From Rivularia sp. MS3 (GTDB lineage Bacteria; Cyanobacteriota; Cyanobacteriia; Cyanobacteriales; Nostocaceae): 64,000 nucleotides of DNA. Shown here piece by piece: positions 48,369 through 57,683 of this stretch. The translations under genes and the position numbers were made by a program. Each line of letters starts with the position of its first letter. Position 1 is the stretch's first letter. The notes beneath the pieces were generated by a model, which was not told the DNA's origin, did not search any database, and saw nothing but the letters and a program-made list of their open reading frames with translations. Where the stretch lies: NCBI GenBank assembly GCA_019192545.1, contig JAHCMI010000044.1, positions 1 through 64,000 of the forward strand, given 5' to 3'.

Positions 48369-50840
48369 ATGAAAGGGATTGCATTTCTATCTGGATTAAT
48401 AAGTACTTTACTAACTTCGGGAATTATTTTACCAGGAGTGGCTCAGGTAACATCCGATAACACCACTAATACAACTGTCAATACAAACGGTAATGATTTT
48501 ACTATTCTTAACGGCATTCAAAAAGGAAATAATTTATTTCATAGTTTCAAAGAATTTTCTATTCCTACCGGCAGTTCGGTAACTTTTAAGAATGCTGACA
48601 ATATCAATAATATTATTAATCGAGTAACTGGTGGAAATATTTCCAATATTGACGGGTTAATAAAAGCTAATGGTAATGCTAATTTATTTTTAATTAACCC
48701 TGCGGGAATTATATTTGGGGAAAATGCTCGCTTGGATATTGGAGGCTCATTTTTAGGTAGTACGGCAGAAAGTATTTTGTTTGAAGATGGTTTTAACTAT
48801 AGCGCTATCGATTCAGAACAAACACCATTATTAACTGTAAGTGTTCCTTTGGGATTACAGATAGGTACAAATCCAGGGAATATTACCGTGCAAGGTACGG
48901 GGCATCCCTTAAATCGCCCTGCAATTATCCCGATTGCAGGTACGGCAGAGAACACGGGGCTGAGTGTCAAATCCGGGCAAACATTAGCTCTTATTGGTGG
49001 TGATATTAATTTAGATAGCGGAATTTTAACCGCAGCAGATGGACATTTAGAATTAGGTAGCGTTCAAAATGCCGAAATTTCACTGAAACCATCATCACAA
49101 GGTTGGCAATTTTCCTATGATGCAGTTGATAATTTCCAAGATATTCGTTTACTAAAACAAGCCTTAGTTGATGCGGGTGGAATGGGAGGTGGTTCTATCC
49201 AAGTTCAAGGAAATAATATTAACGTTGAAGATGGTTCTTTAGTACTAATACGCAACTTTGGATTTTTACCTAGTGGAAATATTAATATTAATGCTGCTAA
49301 TAGTTTAACTATAAATGGCACCATACCAGATAGTTTTTTAGCTAGTGGTATTGTTGGACAAGTTTTAGGTACTGGTGGGGGAGGTACGATTTCTGTCCAA
49401 GCAAACCAAGCGAACTTAAGTGATGGCGGTGTAATCCTCAACGAAACATATAGTTCTGCTGCTGGAGGTAACATCGTTATTGATGTTGCAAATACCCTGA
49501 CTTTATCTAAATTTTCTCCATTTAATCCATTGTTAAGTAGCGCTATTACTTCAACTACTTTTGGTGATGGTTATGCAGGGGAGTTAATGGTATCTACCCG
49601 CAATCTGGTTTTAACAAATGGTGGAATTATTAGTACAACAACTTTTAGTAAAGGAAATGGTGGAGACTTAACTGTAAATGCTAGCGACGAAATCAAAATA
49701 GATATTAATACTCCCTCTTTCTTTTTCCCTAGTAGTATTACCGCCGAAAGTATTATGACCGGTAATGCTGGTAATTTGACAATTAATACAGGAAAACTAT
49801 CTATGAGTGGGGGAGGAAGTATTTTGGCATCAACAAGAAGTAGCGGCAAAGCTGGAGACATTTTAATTAATGCTTCAGATTCTGTAGAAATAATTGGTAC
49901 GACTCAAGCTTCACAGACATTATTACCGAGTTTAATTAGTTCCAACGCTCAGCCGTTACCACTGGAATTACAACTTCTTTTTGGTGGCTCAGCATTACCA
50001 AGTGGAGATTCTGGCAGTATAAAAATTAATACACCAACACTCAAAATTGAAAAGGGTGCTGCGGTTACAGTCGGAAATTTTGGTACTGGAAATGCTGGTA
50101 ATTTAAATATTCAAGCTGAAGCAATTTATTTGCATAACCAAGGACAAATTACGGCAGCAACTGAGTCTGGTGGGGGAGGCAATATTTCCTTACAAACTCA
50201 AGATTTATTATTTTTGAGCAACAACAGTTCGATTAACACCGAAGCAAAAGGAACCGGCAACGGCGGCAATATTACCATCAATTCCCCCATCATCTTAGGT
50301 TTAGAAAACAGCGATATCATCGCCAACGCAGTAGAAGGAAACGGCGGTAACATTGATATTACAACTCAAGGTATATTCGGTTTAAAATTTCGCCAACAGC
50401 TAACAGAAGCAAACGACATAACAGCAAGTTCTCAATTCGGAATTAACGGTACGATAGAAATTAATAATTTTAGTATTCAGCCTAATTCTGGCTTAGTAGA
50501 ATTACCCGTAAAATTAGCAGATTCATCCGAGAAAATTACGTCCGGATGTTCTACAAATACCGGCAGTACTTTTGTCGCTACCGGAAGAGGTGGAATACCG
50601 CATAACCCCAGTCAATCCTTAAATTTCAATCGTATTTGGTCGGATATTCGCAATTTATCGGTATCTCCTCAAAATAATCATGCGGCTGAAATTACAAATA
50701 TTTCAATTAAACCAGCTATCGTAGAAGCTACTGGTTTTATGCGTAATCAGAAGGGACAAGTTGAACTTGTTGCTATTCAACCCAAATCTTTAACAACAAA
50801 AACATTATCTGAATGCAGCAAAGCAAATAATAACCTTTAG
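48369..50840 (+). CDS. Filamentous hemagglutinin-type secreted protein (two-partner secretion)
   Basis: 823 residues. Signal peptide (MKGIAFLSGLISTLLTSGII..., cleavage near VAQV), then a TPS secretion domain with LFHSFKEFSIPTGS, NANLFLINPAGIIFGENARL, and a long parallel beta-helix of repeated NANGGNITINS-type strands, ending in the cyanobacterial FHA tail SGCSTNTGSTFVATGRGGIP. It is exported through a TpsB/FhaC partner that is not in this window. Likely adhesin, sheath component or contact-dependent factor. It is small for an FHA, so probably an intact short form. Confidence 0.93.
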   Translation: MKGIAFLSGLISTLLTSGIILPGVAQVTSDNTTNTTVNTNGNDFTILNGIQKGNNLFHSFKEFSIPTGSSVTFKNADNINNIINRVTGGNISNIDGLIKANGNANLFLINPAGIIFGENARLDIGGSFLGSTAESILFEDGFNYSAIDSEQTPLLTVSVPLGLQIGTNPGNITVQGTGHPLNRPAIIPIAGTAENTGLSVKSGQTLALIGGDINLDSGILTAADGHLELGSVQNAEISLKPSSQGWQFSYDAVDNFQDIRLLKQALVDAGGMGGGSIQVQGNNINVEDGSLVLIRNFGFLPSGNININAANSLTINGTIPDSFLASGIVGQVLGTGGGGTISVQANQANLSDGGVILNETYSSAAGGNIVIDVANTLTLSKFSPFNPLLSSAITSTTFGDGYAGELMVSTRNLVLTNGGIISTTTFSKGNGGDLTVNASDEIKIDINTPSFFFPSSITAESIMTGNAGNLTINTGKLSMSGGGSILASTRSSGKAGDILINASDSVEIIGTTQASQTLLPSLISSNAQPLPLELQLLFGGSALPSGDSGSIKINTPTLKIEKGAAVTVGNFGTGNAGNLNIQAEAIYLHNQGQITAATESGGGGNISLQTQDLLFLSNNSSINTEAKGTGNGGNITINSPIILGLENSDIIANAVEGNGGNIDITTQGIFGLKFRQQLTEANDITASSQFGINGTIEINNFSIQPNSGLVELPVKLADSSEKITSGCSTNTGSTFVATGRGGIPHNPSQSLNFNRIWSDIRNLSVSPQNNHAAEITNISIKPAIVEATGFMRNQKGQVELVAIQPKSLTTKTLSECSKANNNL

Positions 50841-51244
50841 TATTGCGCTCATCTGGTGAATTATCATATTTATAATTATCTCATAAACCATCCTAATAAA
50901 TGTTTTGTTAGTTAGCTCCTATTGCACAAACTATTAAATAATATCCTTTCTGTATACATCAGAACTATAAAGAAATAACTCCAAAAACTTTGCGTTTCTT
51001 TGCATTCACCTTAGCGCGACTCTGCGTTAAAAAATATATAATCCTGATACCAACAGATTTAATATAATTTCCGTTTAGAATTCACTCTCATTTATCAACC
51101 CCTTACTATTCATCACTCATGAATGCCGAATATTTTAACCAGAGTTCACGTTAATAATTCATATTATGGCTTTTCTTCAAGCTGATTTAATTATACTCTT
51201 AGGCGAGTAATTATTAATACTAGCTATAAATTACCAATTAACAA
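50841..51244. other. Spacer between convergent genes
   Basis: About 400 AT-rich bases with a TTTGCGTTTCTTTGCATTCA-type dispersed fragment at about 50990-51020. No gene or clear terminator. Confidence 0.4.
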
Positions 51245-52054
51245 CTACTCACCAGTCGCAGGTAATTGCTCAAGGGAACTAAACAAAGCAACCTTTAAAC
51301 GAATATATTTATTAATCTGCTTTATAATCATACTTTTAATCGCTTCGGGAGTAGTACTATCGTTTCTAGGAATATTCCAATAAAGTATTGCCACAGCGTC
51401 TTGGATATAAGCTTCTAATTGTATTAACTCACTAGTATTCAATTTCACACTATTTGTATCACTGGGATTATTAATATTATCCAAAATATATAAATTGGGA
51501 TGAGCAAAATACTTACCGTTAGGCATTACCGCATCATGCAAAATAGTGTTTCGCAGTTTAACTAAAGAAATAACCGCTTGATAGAAATTCGCACGAGTAA
51601 AGTCAGCATTAGTTAAATCCGTTCGTATCAGTTGAGCTTTTGCTAAAGAAGCACTTTTCAAGTTTGCATCAGTTAAATTCACCTCCGTTAAATTAGCACC
51701 TAATAGTTTCGCACCACTCAAACAAGCACCGCTCAAATTGCTTCCACTTAAATTTGCATTCATCAGCGTTGCACCTGTTAAATTAGCACCCGCTAAATTA
51801 GCTTCTCTGAGATTTGCCTCTCTTAAATCAGCTTCCCCTAAGTCAGCCTCACTCAAATTTGCTCTGGCAAATCTAACTTTACAAAGCTTAGCGTTGAATA
51901 AATCAGCTTTAGATAAATTAGTATCTGCCAAAGTCGCAGACTCTAAATTTACATGAGAAAGCTTTGCACCTACTAAAGATAAAGAAGCCAACTCAGCTTC
52001 GCTAAAGTTTCTTAAACCATCCGCGTAGCTTTGCAACAATTCTTTAGCTTTCAT
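51245..52054 (-). CDS. Pentapeptide-repeat protein
   Basis: 269 residues. Residues about 20-175 are A(D/N)LXX repeats (LREANLREANLAGANLTGAT, LMNANLSGSNLSGACLSGAK) that form a right-handed quadrilateral beta-helix. The C-terminal 90 residues are helical and not repeated. Cytoplasmic, no signal. Pentapeptide proteins can mimic DNA or act as scaffolds; no function can be deduced here. Confidence 0.92.
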   Translation of the reverse strand: MKAKELLQSYADGLRNFSEAELASLSLVGAKLSHVNLESATLADTNLSKADLFNAKLCKVRFARANLSEADLGEADLREANLREANLAGANLTGATLMNANLSGSNLSGACLSGAKLLGANLTEVNLTDANLKSASLAKAQLIRTDLTNADFTRANFYQAVISLVKLRNTILHDAVMPNGKYFAHPNLYILDNINNPSDTNSVKLNTSELIQLEAYIQDAVAILYWNIPRNDSTTPEAIKSMIIKQINKYIRLKVALFSSLEQLPATGE

Positions 52055-52422
52055 TTGACAAGAAAAACCTAATTGTAAGATAAGTAAAAATAAACATTAA
52101 GAAAATATTAAATTGATCGCTATAAAATAGTCTATAAAATTGCATATTTCTTAATATAAGATGAGCAAATGTAAAAGCATACTTAATATTTATTTACATA
52201 AAAGTCATCTTTAGATAGTTTACTTATTAGAATGTTTGTAAATACTTTTTTGATATACCGGTTTGGGGATGTGGATGCGAATTTAATTGCTCAAACGAGT
52301 ACTATTAATATAGTATTGTCAAGCAAAATGCATATTTGTCTAATTTCAAACAATAAAAAAACCTGGCTTCAAGAAACCAGGTTTTGATTAAATCAAATGA
52401 ATAAATCTGTCAGAATTGCGAT
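52055..52422. other. Spacer
   Basis: AT-rich; contains the terminator at 52357-52386 and no gene. Confidence 0.45.
52357..52386 (-). terminator. Intrinsic terminator (AAACCTGG stem)
   Basis: AAAACCTGG pairs with CCAGGTTTT. On the minus strand TTTTTTATTG follows; it ends the charged-protein gene. Confidence 0.75.
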
Positions 52423-52902
52423 TTATTTAGAAGGAGTTTTAACTTTACTAGCCATATCTAAAAATGAATTCATATTTGCACCAGGGCGACGGCGAACATT
52501 ATCATTTTTAGGTATCAGATATTTAGGTGCAAAAAGAGTTTCTTTATCTTCTTCGGGGCTAACCGCATCCGATATAGCTTTTTTTGCAGCTTTCTTTTTA
52601 GCTTCTTTCTTCTCTACAGGAACAGGCTTAGCTTCTACACCTTTAGCCGTTTGAACCATTTCCACATCCACTTCTTTTACTTCGTCGGATGCTACTTCTT
52701 TTACTTCTTTGTCTGCATCTTTAACCTTGACTGTATCTTTTTTAGCTGTAGTAGCTGCCTTAGATCCATTACTAGTATTAGATGCAGGTGCTTCATCCGA
52801 CTTAGAATTAGTCTTTGGCATTGGCTCGTCAGGCTCATCTTTTAATTCTAAAAAGAAGTTACCATCTTTCTTTCCACCGAAAAGTCCAGAAATAAATTTC
52901 AT
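52423..52902 (-). CDS. Lys/Asp-rich cyanobacterial conserved protein
   Basis: 159 residues. The conserved ends, MKFISGLFGGKKDGNFFLEL and FAPKYLIPKNDNVRRRPGAN followed by MNSFLDMASKV, bracket a long low-complexity Lys/Ala/Asp/Val linker (VKVKDADKEVKEVASDEVKE). I recognise the type from Nostocales but know no function. Mostly disordered, cytoplasmic, and strongly charged, with a terminator behind it. Confidence 0.72.
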   Translation of the reverse strand: MKFISGLFGGKKDGNFFLELKDEPDEPMPKTNSKSDEAPASNTSNGSKAATTAKKDTVKVKDADKEVKEVASDEVKEVDVEMVQTAKGVEAKPVPVEKKEAKKKAAKKAISDAVSPEEDKETLFAPKYLIPKNDNVRRRPGANMNSFLDMASKVKTPSK

Positions 52903-53321
52903 AATCCCCCCAAATTAAGGTTTTGATAAAACTAAACGTGCTTAATCTTCGTCTTTTATACCCGAATTTTGACCAAATAAATTAATAATTACGCAATGAA
53001 AGTAAACAATTCTCAAAAATGCTTGTTTACCATTACCTATCTACATTTCAAGAATTTTACTAGATAGGGATAGTTTGAGTAACAGCTTAGATTAATTCTA
53101 CTACCTACAACTGCCAAATGTCTTATACCTCAAGCGGTTGAAGGTAATTTTAACTTCATCTCAATTATTAGGTTTTCTTGTTACTTAGAGCAAGACTGTG
53201 AAAGATGATTTAACAAAAGTTAACAAATTAGTTATTACCAGTGATATTTCTCTTGGTTCCCCTGATGAGTGTTTGCTGATTTCGCTACATTAAATAAACT
53301 AAAGTAAATTCTATGTATTAA
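52903..53321. other. Divergent spacer
   Basis: About 420 AT-rich bases holding the promoters of the charged-protein gene and the lipase gene. No gene or defined operator seen. Confidence 0.4.
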
Positions 53322-53963
53322 ATGCAAAAGGTAAATCAGCAAAGCAATCCCGTATTGTTAGTTCACGGTATTTGGGATACTGGTAAAGTATTTCGGAGGA
53401 TGATTCCTTTTTTAAACCAACGCGGTTTGAAGGTTTACGACTTAGATTTGGCTCCTAATGACGGTACTGTGGGTTTAGATGATTTAGCGCAACAGGTAGC
53501 AGCTAAAGTTGAAGCTACCTTTGGTAAAGAGCAGCCTTTTGACTTGCTTGGTTTTAGTATGGGAGGAATAGTAAGTCGTTATTATATCCAGCGATTGGGT
53601 GGAATCAACCGGGTGCAAAGGTTCATTGCACTTTCAGCACCAAATCACGGTACTGTTATAGCTTACTTTAATCAAGGACTTGGTTGCGTACAAATGCGTC
53701 CCAATAGTCATTTCCTTAAAGATTTAAATAGCGATGTTCAAATGCTCTCGCAAATTAATTTTACTTCAATTTGGACACCCTACGACATGATGATTTTCCC
53801 GGCAAGTAGTTCAAAAATGCCTGTAGGAGATAACGTTGTGGTGTCAGTGATGAATCATGCTTGGATGCTTACCGATGAGAAAAGCTTGAGAGCGATCGCC
53901 ACGGCGTTATCGTCTCCAGTGACAGAGAGAGAGGGAGGGAGTGAGGGAGTGGGGGAAGAATAA
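53322..53963 (+). CDS. Alpha/beta-hydrolase lipase-like protein
   Basis: 213 residues. LLVHGIWDTGKVFRRMIPFL oxyanion region, nucleophile elbow GFSMGG with the catalytic Ser, and a late VVVSVMNHAWML with the catalytic His. Similar to small bacterial triacylglycerol lipases (EstA/LipA-like). No signal peptide. The final residues TEREGGSEGVGEE come from a GAGGGAGGGAGTGAGG STRR, so the true C-terminus has been extended by repeat sequence. Convergent with the VOC gene. Confidence 0.9.
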   Translation: MQKVNQQSNPVLLVHGIWDTGKVFRRMIPFLNQRGLKVYDLDLAPNDGTVGLDDLAQQVAAKVEATFGKEQPFDLLGFSMGGIVSRYYIQRLGGINRVQRFIALSAPNHGTVIAYFNQGLGCVQMRPNSHFLKDLNSDVQMLSQINFTSIWTPYDMMIFPASSSKMPVGDNVVVSVMNHAWMLTDEKSLRAIATALSSPVTEREGGSEGVGEE

Positions 53964-53982
53964 ATAAACTCTTACTCATTAC

Positions 53983-54414
53983 TCAATTCCTATCACCAAT
54001 CTGAGTAAATTCAGCTTTACCGAAAATTGCTTCGGGGTAGCGATAATATTTATACTCCATCAAGTTGTGAAATGGGTCTTCGAGAAAGAAGGTACGATGT
54101 TCGAGGGGAGTATTTACAAAACGGTTTTTAGCTGTTTCTTTAAATGGTAAATTTTTTTGTTGCGCTTTTGTTAATAAATCTTCCCAGTCAGCTTCTTGAG
54201 TAAAAACCAAGCCGAAATGTCTGGGATAAATACCCTTTTGTGGTGTAAGTGGTTCCTTGGTTACATGAGCCACAAGCTGATGTCCGTAAAGGTTAAGAAT
54301 TACAGCATTGCGATTTTCCCTTCCACAGGTGCATCCCAAACCATCGACATAATATGCTTTAGTTTGAGCAATATCGGTGACGGGGAATGCCATGTGAAAA
54401 ATTACTTTATTCAT
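53983..54414 (-). CDS. VOC superfamily (glyoxalase-like) protein
   Basis: 143 residues. Paired beta-alpha-beta modules: IFHMAFPVTDIAQTKAYYVD with the first metal ligand His, GLVFTQEADWEDLLTKAQQK, and the C-terminal FFLEDPFHNLMEYKYY with the metal-ligand Glu. A cytoplasmic metalloprotein, possibly a dioxygenase, isomerase or resistance protein; substrate not determinable. STRR sequence follows its 5' end. Confidence 0.88.
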   Translation of the reverse strand: MNKVIFHMAFPVTDIAQTKAYYVDGLGCTCGRENRNAVILNLYGHQLVAHVTKEPLTPQKGIYPRHFGLVFTQEADWEDLLTKAQQKNLPFKETAKNRFVNTPLEHRTFFLEDPFHNLMEYKYYRYPEAIFGKAEFTQIGDRN

Positions 54415-54475
54415 TGGTAATTGGTAATAGATAATAGGTAATTGGGCATAGTGAGTTAGGAATAATTAAGGTCAA
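54415..54475. repeat. STRR spacer (GGTAATT types)
   Basis: TTGGTAATTGGTAATAGATA units upstream of the VOC gene. Confidence 0.6.
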
Positions 54476-54629
54476 AGGTTAAAAATATCTTTGTCTACTT
54501 GTCTCCCATCTCTTTCTCTTCCCACTCTTCCCCCTCTCTCTTCAACACTATCAGAAATCGTATAACAACCACCTATTAACCACCAACCACTAACATTATT
54601 ATTTAAAAATTGTTAATTGATAATTGATT

Positions 54630-55700
54630 ATGAACTTCGGGAATCACTTAATTATTGGCGTTTCGGGTACTGAATTAACTGATGAAGATAAGAGAATACT
54701 CAGTACAATCAAACCAGTGGGGGTTTGTTTTTTTGCTAAAAATTTCCGCGACGGCGAACCCTATGAAATCTGGTTGCAAACTTTCAAAAAACTCAGCCAA
54801 GACATACGAGAATATACTGAGCGTAAGTCAATGTTTGTTTCTATCGATCATGAAGGGGGAAGGGTAATTCGTCCACCTTTACCGATTACTAGATTTCCTT
54901 ATAGCTACGTTTGTCGCCAACGAGCGAGGGAAGTGGCTGCGGCGATGGCAACCGAGCTAAAATCATTGGGAATCAACGTATCTTGGGCACCAGTTGCCGA
55001 TATATTTTCTAACCCTAGCAATCCGATTATTGGTCCGCGAGCCTTCGATACAACACCAGAAACAGCGGCTGAATATGCCCGCGAATACTTCCTAGGATTA
55101 AAAGAATCGGGAATTACTGCTTGTGCCAAACATTTCCCCGGACACGGAGACACAAACACCGATTCTCACTTGGCATTGCCGGTACTTAATTTTACTAAGG
55201 AAGCAATTGAAAAGCGAGAATTAATACCTTTCAAAACTTTAATTGCCGAAAAAATTCCCTTGATTATGACAGCACATATTTTATTTCCTGAGATTGGAGG
55301 AGATAAACCAGCGACATTTTCTCAATCAATTTTGAATCAGATACTAAGAAAAGAACTTGGGTTTGAAGGAGTTGTGGTATCGGATGATTTAGATATGAAA
55401 GCCGTTGCGGATATGTATGACAAAAGCGGTACCGTGGCAAGTACGTTAAATGCAGGCTGTGATATATTTCTGATGTGCGGTAATTTGCCATCATCATCTA
55501 CCCAAAGAATCGAATTTATTGCTGAAGATTTTAACAAGGCGTTAGCAAACGGTAGCCTTGATGAATCGGTGGTAGCAGCAGCAAACAGCAGAATTGAGAA
55601 ATTACTGAGCCAAACACCGCAATATACAGTGGAAATGCTCGATAAAAGTATTTTCTCGCAACATGCACAGCTGGCGATCGCCTGTAGTGTGGATAATTAA
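54630..55700 (+). CDS. Glycoside hydrolase family 3 enzyme (beta-N-acetylhexosaminidase-like)
   Basis: About 356 residues from the ATG at 54630; a TTG six bases upstream is unlikely. Family-3 core with AVIDHEGG-like VSIDHEGGRVIR, the KHFPGHGDTNTDSHLALP motif holding the catalytic His/Asp pair of NagZ-type enzymes, and the nucleophile Asp in GVVVSDDLDMKAV. It would cleave N-acetylglucosamine from muropeptides in wall recycling. No signal peptide, so cytoplasmic. Length is normal for NagZ. Confidence 0.88.
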   Translation: MNFGNHLIIGVSGTELTDEDKRILSTIKPVGVCFFAKNFRDGEPYEIWLQTFKKLSQDIREYTERKSMFVSIDHEGGRVIRPPLPITRFPYSYVCRQRAREVAAAMATELKSLGINVSWAPVADIFSNPSNPIIGPRAFDTTPETAAEYAREYFLGLKESGITACAKHFPGHGDTNTDSHLALPVLNFTKEAIEKRELIPFKTLIAEKIPLIMTAHILFPEIGGDKPATFSQSILNQILRKELGFEGVVVSDDLDMKAVADMYDKSGTVASTLNAGCDIFLMCGNLPSSSTQRIEFIAEDFNKALANGSLDESVVAAANSRIEKLLSQTPQYTVEMLDKSIFSQHAQLAIACSVDN

Positions 55701-55775
55701 AGCCCAAGTAATTGTGTTAGCTGTTTAAGCCGCACGGCATTAGTGAAGGTGGATTATTCCCTTAAACACCACCTT

Positions 55776-56012
55776 CTAAATCTTCCTCATCTTTTGCTGC
55801 ATTTCTTCAATAAAATCGTTCATAGGACGAGTTTTTCCGGTATTAACTTCTTCTAATGCTTGTTCAACACCTGCTATAGTCTCTAATTGTTCTATAATTT
55901 AACCTTTACCAGGTTGAAGAAAATTTTCTTGAATACTTTGTGCTAAATTCTGCGGTAACTCAGCGATTTGAATCTGCCCATCCTGATGAATGCCTTCGAC
56001 TGTATTGAGCAG
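55776..56012 (-). pseudogene. Decayed small antitoxin-like gene
   Basis: One frame of 79 codons encodes VEGIHQDGQIQIAELPQNLA..., then an in-frame TAA at 55899-55901, then IIEQLETIAGVEQALEEVNT and RPMNDFIEEMQQK. These are the two halves of a common cyanobacterial antitoxin-like family (an N-terminal MLNTVEGIYxDG barrel and a C-terminal RPxxxFLEE helix). The first codon is now CTG in place of ATG, so the start is also lost. No intact toxin follows. A dead toxin-antitoxin remnant. Confidence 0.65.
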
Positions 56013-56228
56013 AATTTTTAATAGGGTTATTGGTTTTCCAATTTTAATCTTTTTTCCCACTACTAACTATTTCCAATGCCTAATCCCCTATGCCCAATTC
56101 CCAATTCACCATAATCCAAGCATCTTCTCAGCAAAAACTAATAATCCCAAGACGAAAAAGTATTTAAATAAATTTATAAAACATTAAATCTGCTACCAGA
56201 TTTTTGTCAGCCTTGTAGAATCAACGGT
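56013..56228. other. Spacer upstream of arsM
   Basis: AT-rich with STRR traces (CCTAATCCCCTATGCCCAAT). No gene. Confidence 0.4.
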
Positions 56229-56263
56229 GGGGTGGGTTCTTACCTGCCACCGCTTTTTTCAAT
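56229..56263 (+). terminator. Terminator-like hairpin upstream of arsM
   Basis: CGGTGGGGTGGGT pairs with ACCTGCCACCG (some mismatches) and is followed by CTTTTTTC on the plus strand. With no gene end nearby, it may close a small RNA or attenuate arsM. Confidence 0.5.
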
Positions 56264-56345
56264 TTAGAGGCTTGTATGTAACCTTTGTCCGACGAAAATT
56301 ATTAATATTACTATCTATACAGCACAATCCAAAATCTAAAATCGA

Positions 56346-57314
56346 ATGACTTATTTAGAAACAGCAGCCCAGTTTTACAGCGAAGTAGCGCAAACCCCTG
56401 AAGTAGGATTATGTTGCGTGCAAAGTACCCCCATGCAGCTACCAGGGTTAAATATTCCCTTGAAAATGCAGGAAATGAACTACGGTTGCGGTACTACCGT
56501 TCATGCGAACGAACTCAGTAACGAACCTACAGTATTGTATGTAGGCGTTGGCGGTGGTTTAGAAGCTTTACAATTTGCTTATTTTTCCCGTCGTGCGGGT
56601 GCGGTGATTGCCGTCGATCCAGTTGCAGATATGCGCGAAGCTGCTAAGCAGAATTTAGAATTTGCAACCAAAGATAATCCTTGGTTTGATACTAGCTTCG
56701 TCGAAGTTCGTGAAGGTGATGCTTTTAATTTACCAGTTGCCGACAGTTCGGTTGATATTGTCGCGCAAAACTGTCTTTTTAATATTTTTGAACCCGCAGA
56801 TTTAACTCGTGCTTTAAAAGAAGCATATCGGGTATTAAAACCGGGCGGGCGCTTGCAAATGAGCGATCCAATTGCGACTCGTTCAATACCAGAACATTTA
56901 AAGCAAGATCAGCGATTGAGGGCAATGTGTTTATCTGGTGCGTTAACTTATGAAGAGTACGTTCAACGCATTACTAATGTTGGTTTCGGACAAGTTGAAA
57001 TTCGCGCTCGTCGTCCTTATCGTCTGCTAGAAGCTACTACTTATAGTTTAGAAGAAAACCTGCTTTTAGAAAGTCTAGATTCTGTAGCTTTTAAAGTACC
57101 GATTCCAGAAGATGGAGCCTGTATCTTTACCGGTAAAACAGCTATCTACGCCGGTTCGGAGCCATTCTTTGATGATAACAAAGGTCATATTTTACAGCGA
57201 GGAATTCCAGCCGCCGTATGCGATAAAACTGCGAAAAACTTAGCTGCAACATTACCAGAAAAAATCATTGTCACCGATTCTACTTGGTACTACGACGGCG
57301 GCGGTTGCTGCTAA
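56346..57314 (+). CDS. arsM: Arsenosugar biosynthesis arsenite methyltransferase ArsM
   Basis: 322 residues. SAM methyltransferase core with VLYVGVGGGLEALQFAYFSR and AYRVLKPGGRLQMSDPIATR. Cysteines for arsenite sit in VGLCCVQSTP, NYGCGTT and at the end in YYDGGGCC. The N- and C-terminal parts match the cyanobacterial arsenosugar branch rather than classic ArsM. It methylates As(III), and with the radical-SAM enzyme ArsS downstream it leads to arsenosugars. Between them lies a 369-base repeat-filled spacer, so coordinated transcription is uncertain. Confidence 0.9.
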   Translation: MTYLETAAQFYSEVAQTPEVGLCCVQSTPMQLPGLNIPLKMQEMNYGCGTTVHANELSNEPTVLYVGVGGGLEALQFAYFSRRAGAVIAVDPVADMREAAKQNLEFATKDNPWFDTSFVEVREGDAFNLPVADSSVDIVAQNCLFNIFEPADLTRALKEAYRVLKPGGRLQMSDPIATRSIPEHLKQDQRLRAMCLSGALTYEEYVQRITNVGFGQVEIRARRPYRLLEATTYSLEENLLLESLDSVAFKVPIPEDGACIFTGKTAIYAGSEPFFDDNKGHILQRGIPAAVCDKTAKNLAATLPEKIIVTDSTWYYDGGGCC

Positions 57315-57683
57315 TCAGCGAACAGTGAGCAGCGAGCAGTGAGCAGTTAGAAATTATAAAAGCATTTGCAGTGGGAGCCGAATAGCTCCCTTATTGTTTT
57401 TCATCCTATAAAATATGGCTCTTCAGTTTCTAGTATGCTAAATTAAAGCGCAAAATTACCTTAAATACTTACTAGATAAGATTTTCAGGTTTTATATATT
57501 TAATTTTTTATGATTTTACTCTAATTTATTCCTACTGCCTACTGCCGACTGCCTACTGCCTAAAAACGACTATCTTAATAGCATACCAAGTACTGAAGAA
57601 CCTAAAATATTAACAATTCCTAACTCCTAACTCCTAACTCCTAACTTCCAACCTCTAACTCCTGACTCCTAACTTTTTTATAA
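57315..57683. repeat. STRR-filled spacer between arsM and arsS
   Basis: CAGCGAACAGTGAGCAGCGA (57317 onward), CTGCCTACTGCCGACTGCCT (57536 onward) and a CTAACTCCTAACTCCTAACT array (57617-57676) that reaches to within a few bases of the arsS start. No obvious promoter or ribosome-binding site apart from these. Confidence 0.75.

Noticed and set aside
55990-56187. 65-residue plus-strand frame
   Set aside because: Partly antisense to the antitoxin remnant and crosses STRR traces; no domain.
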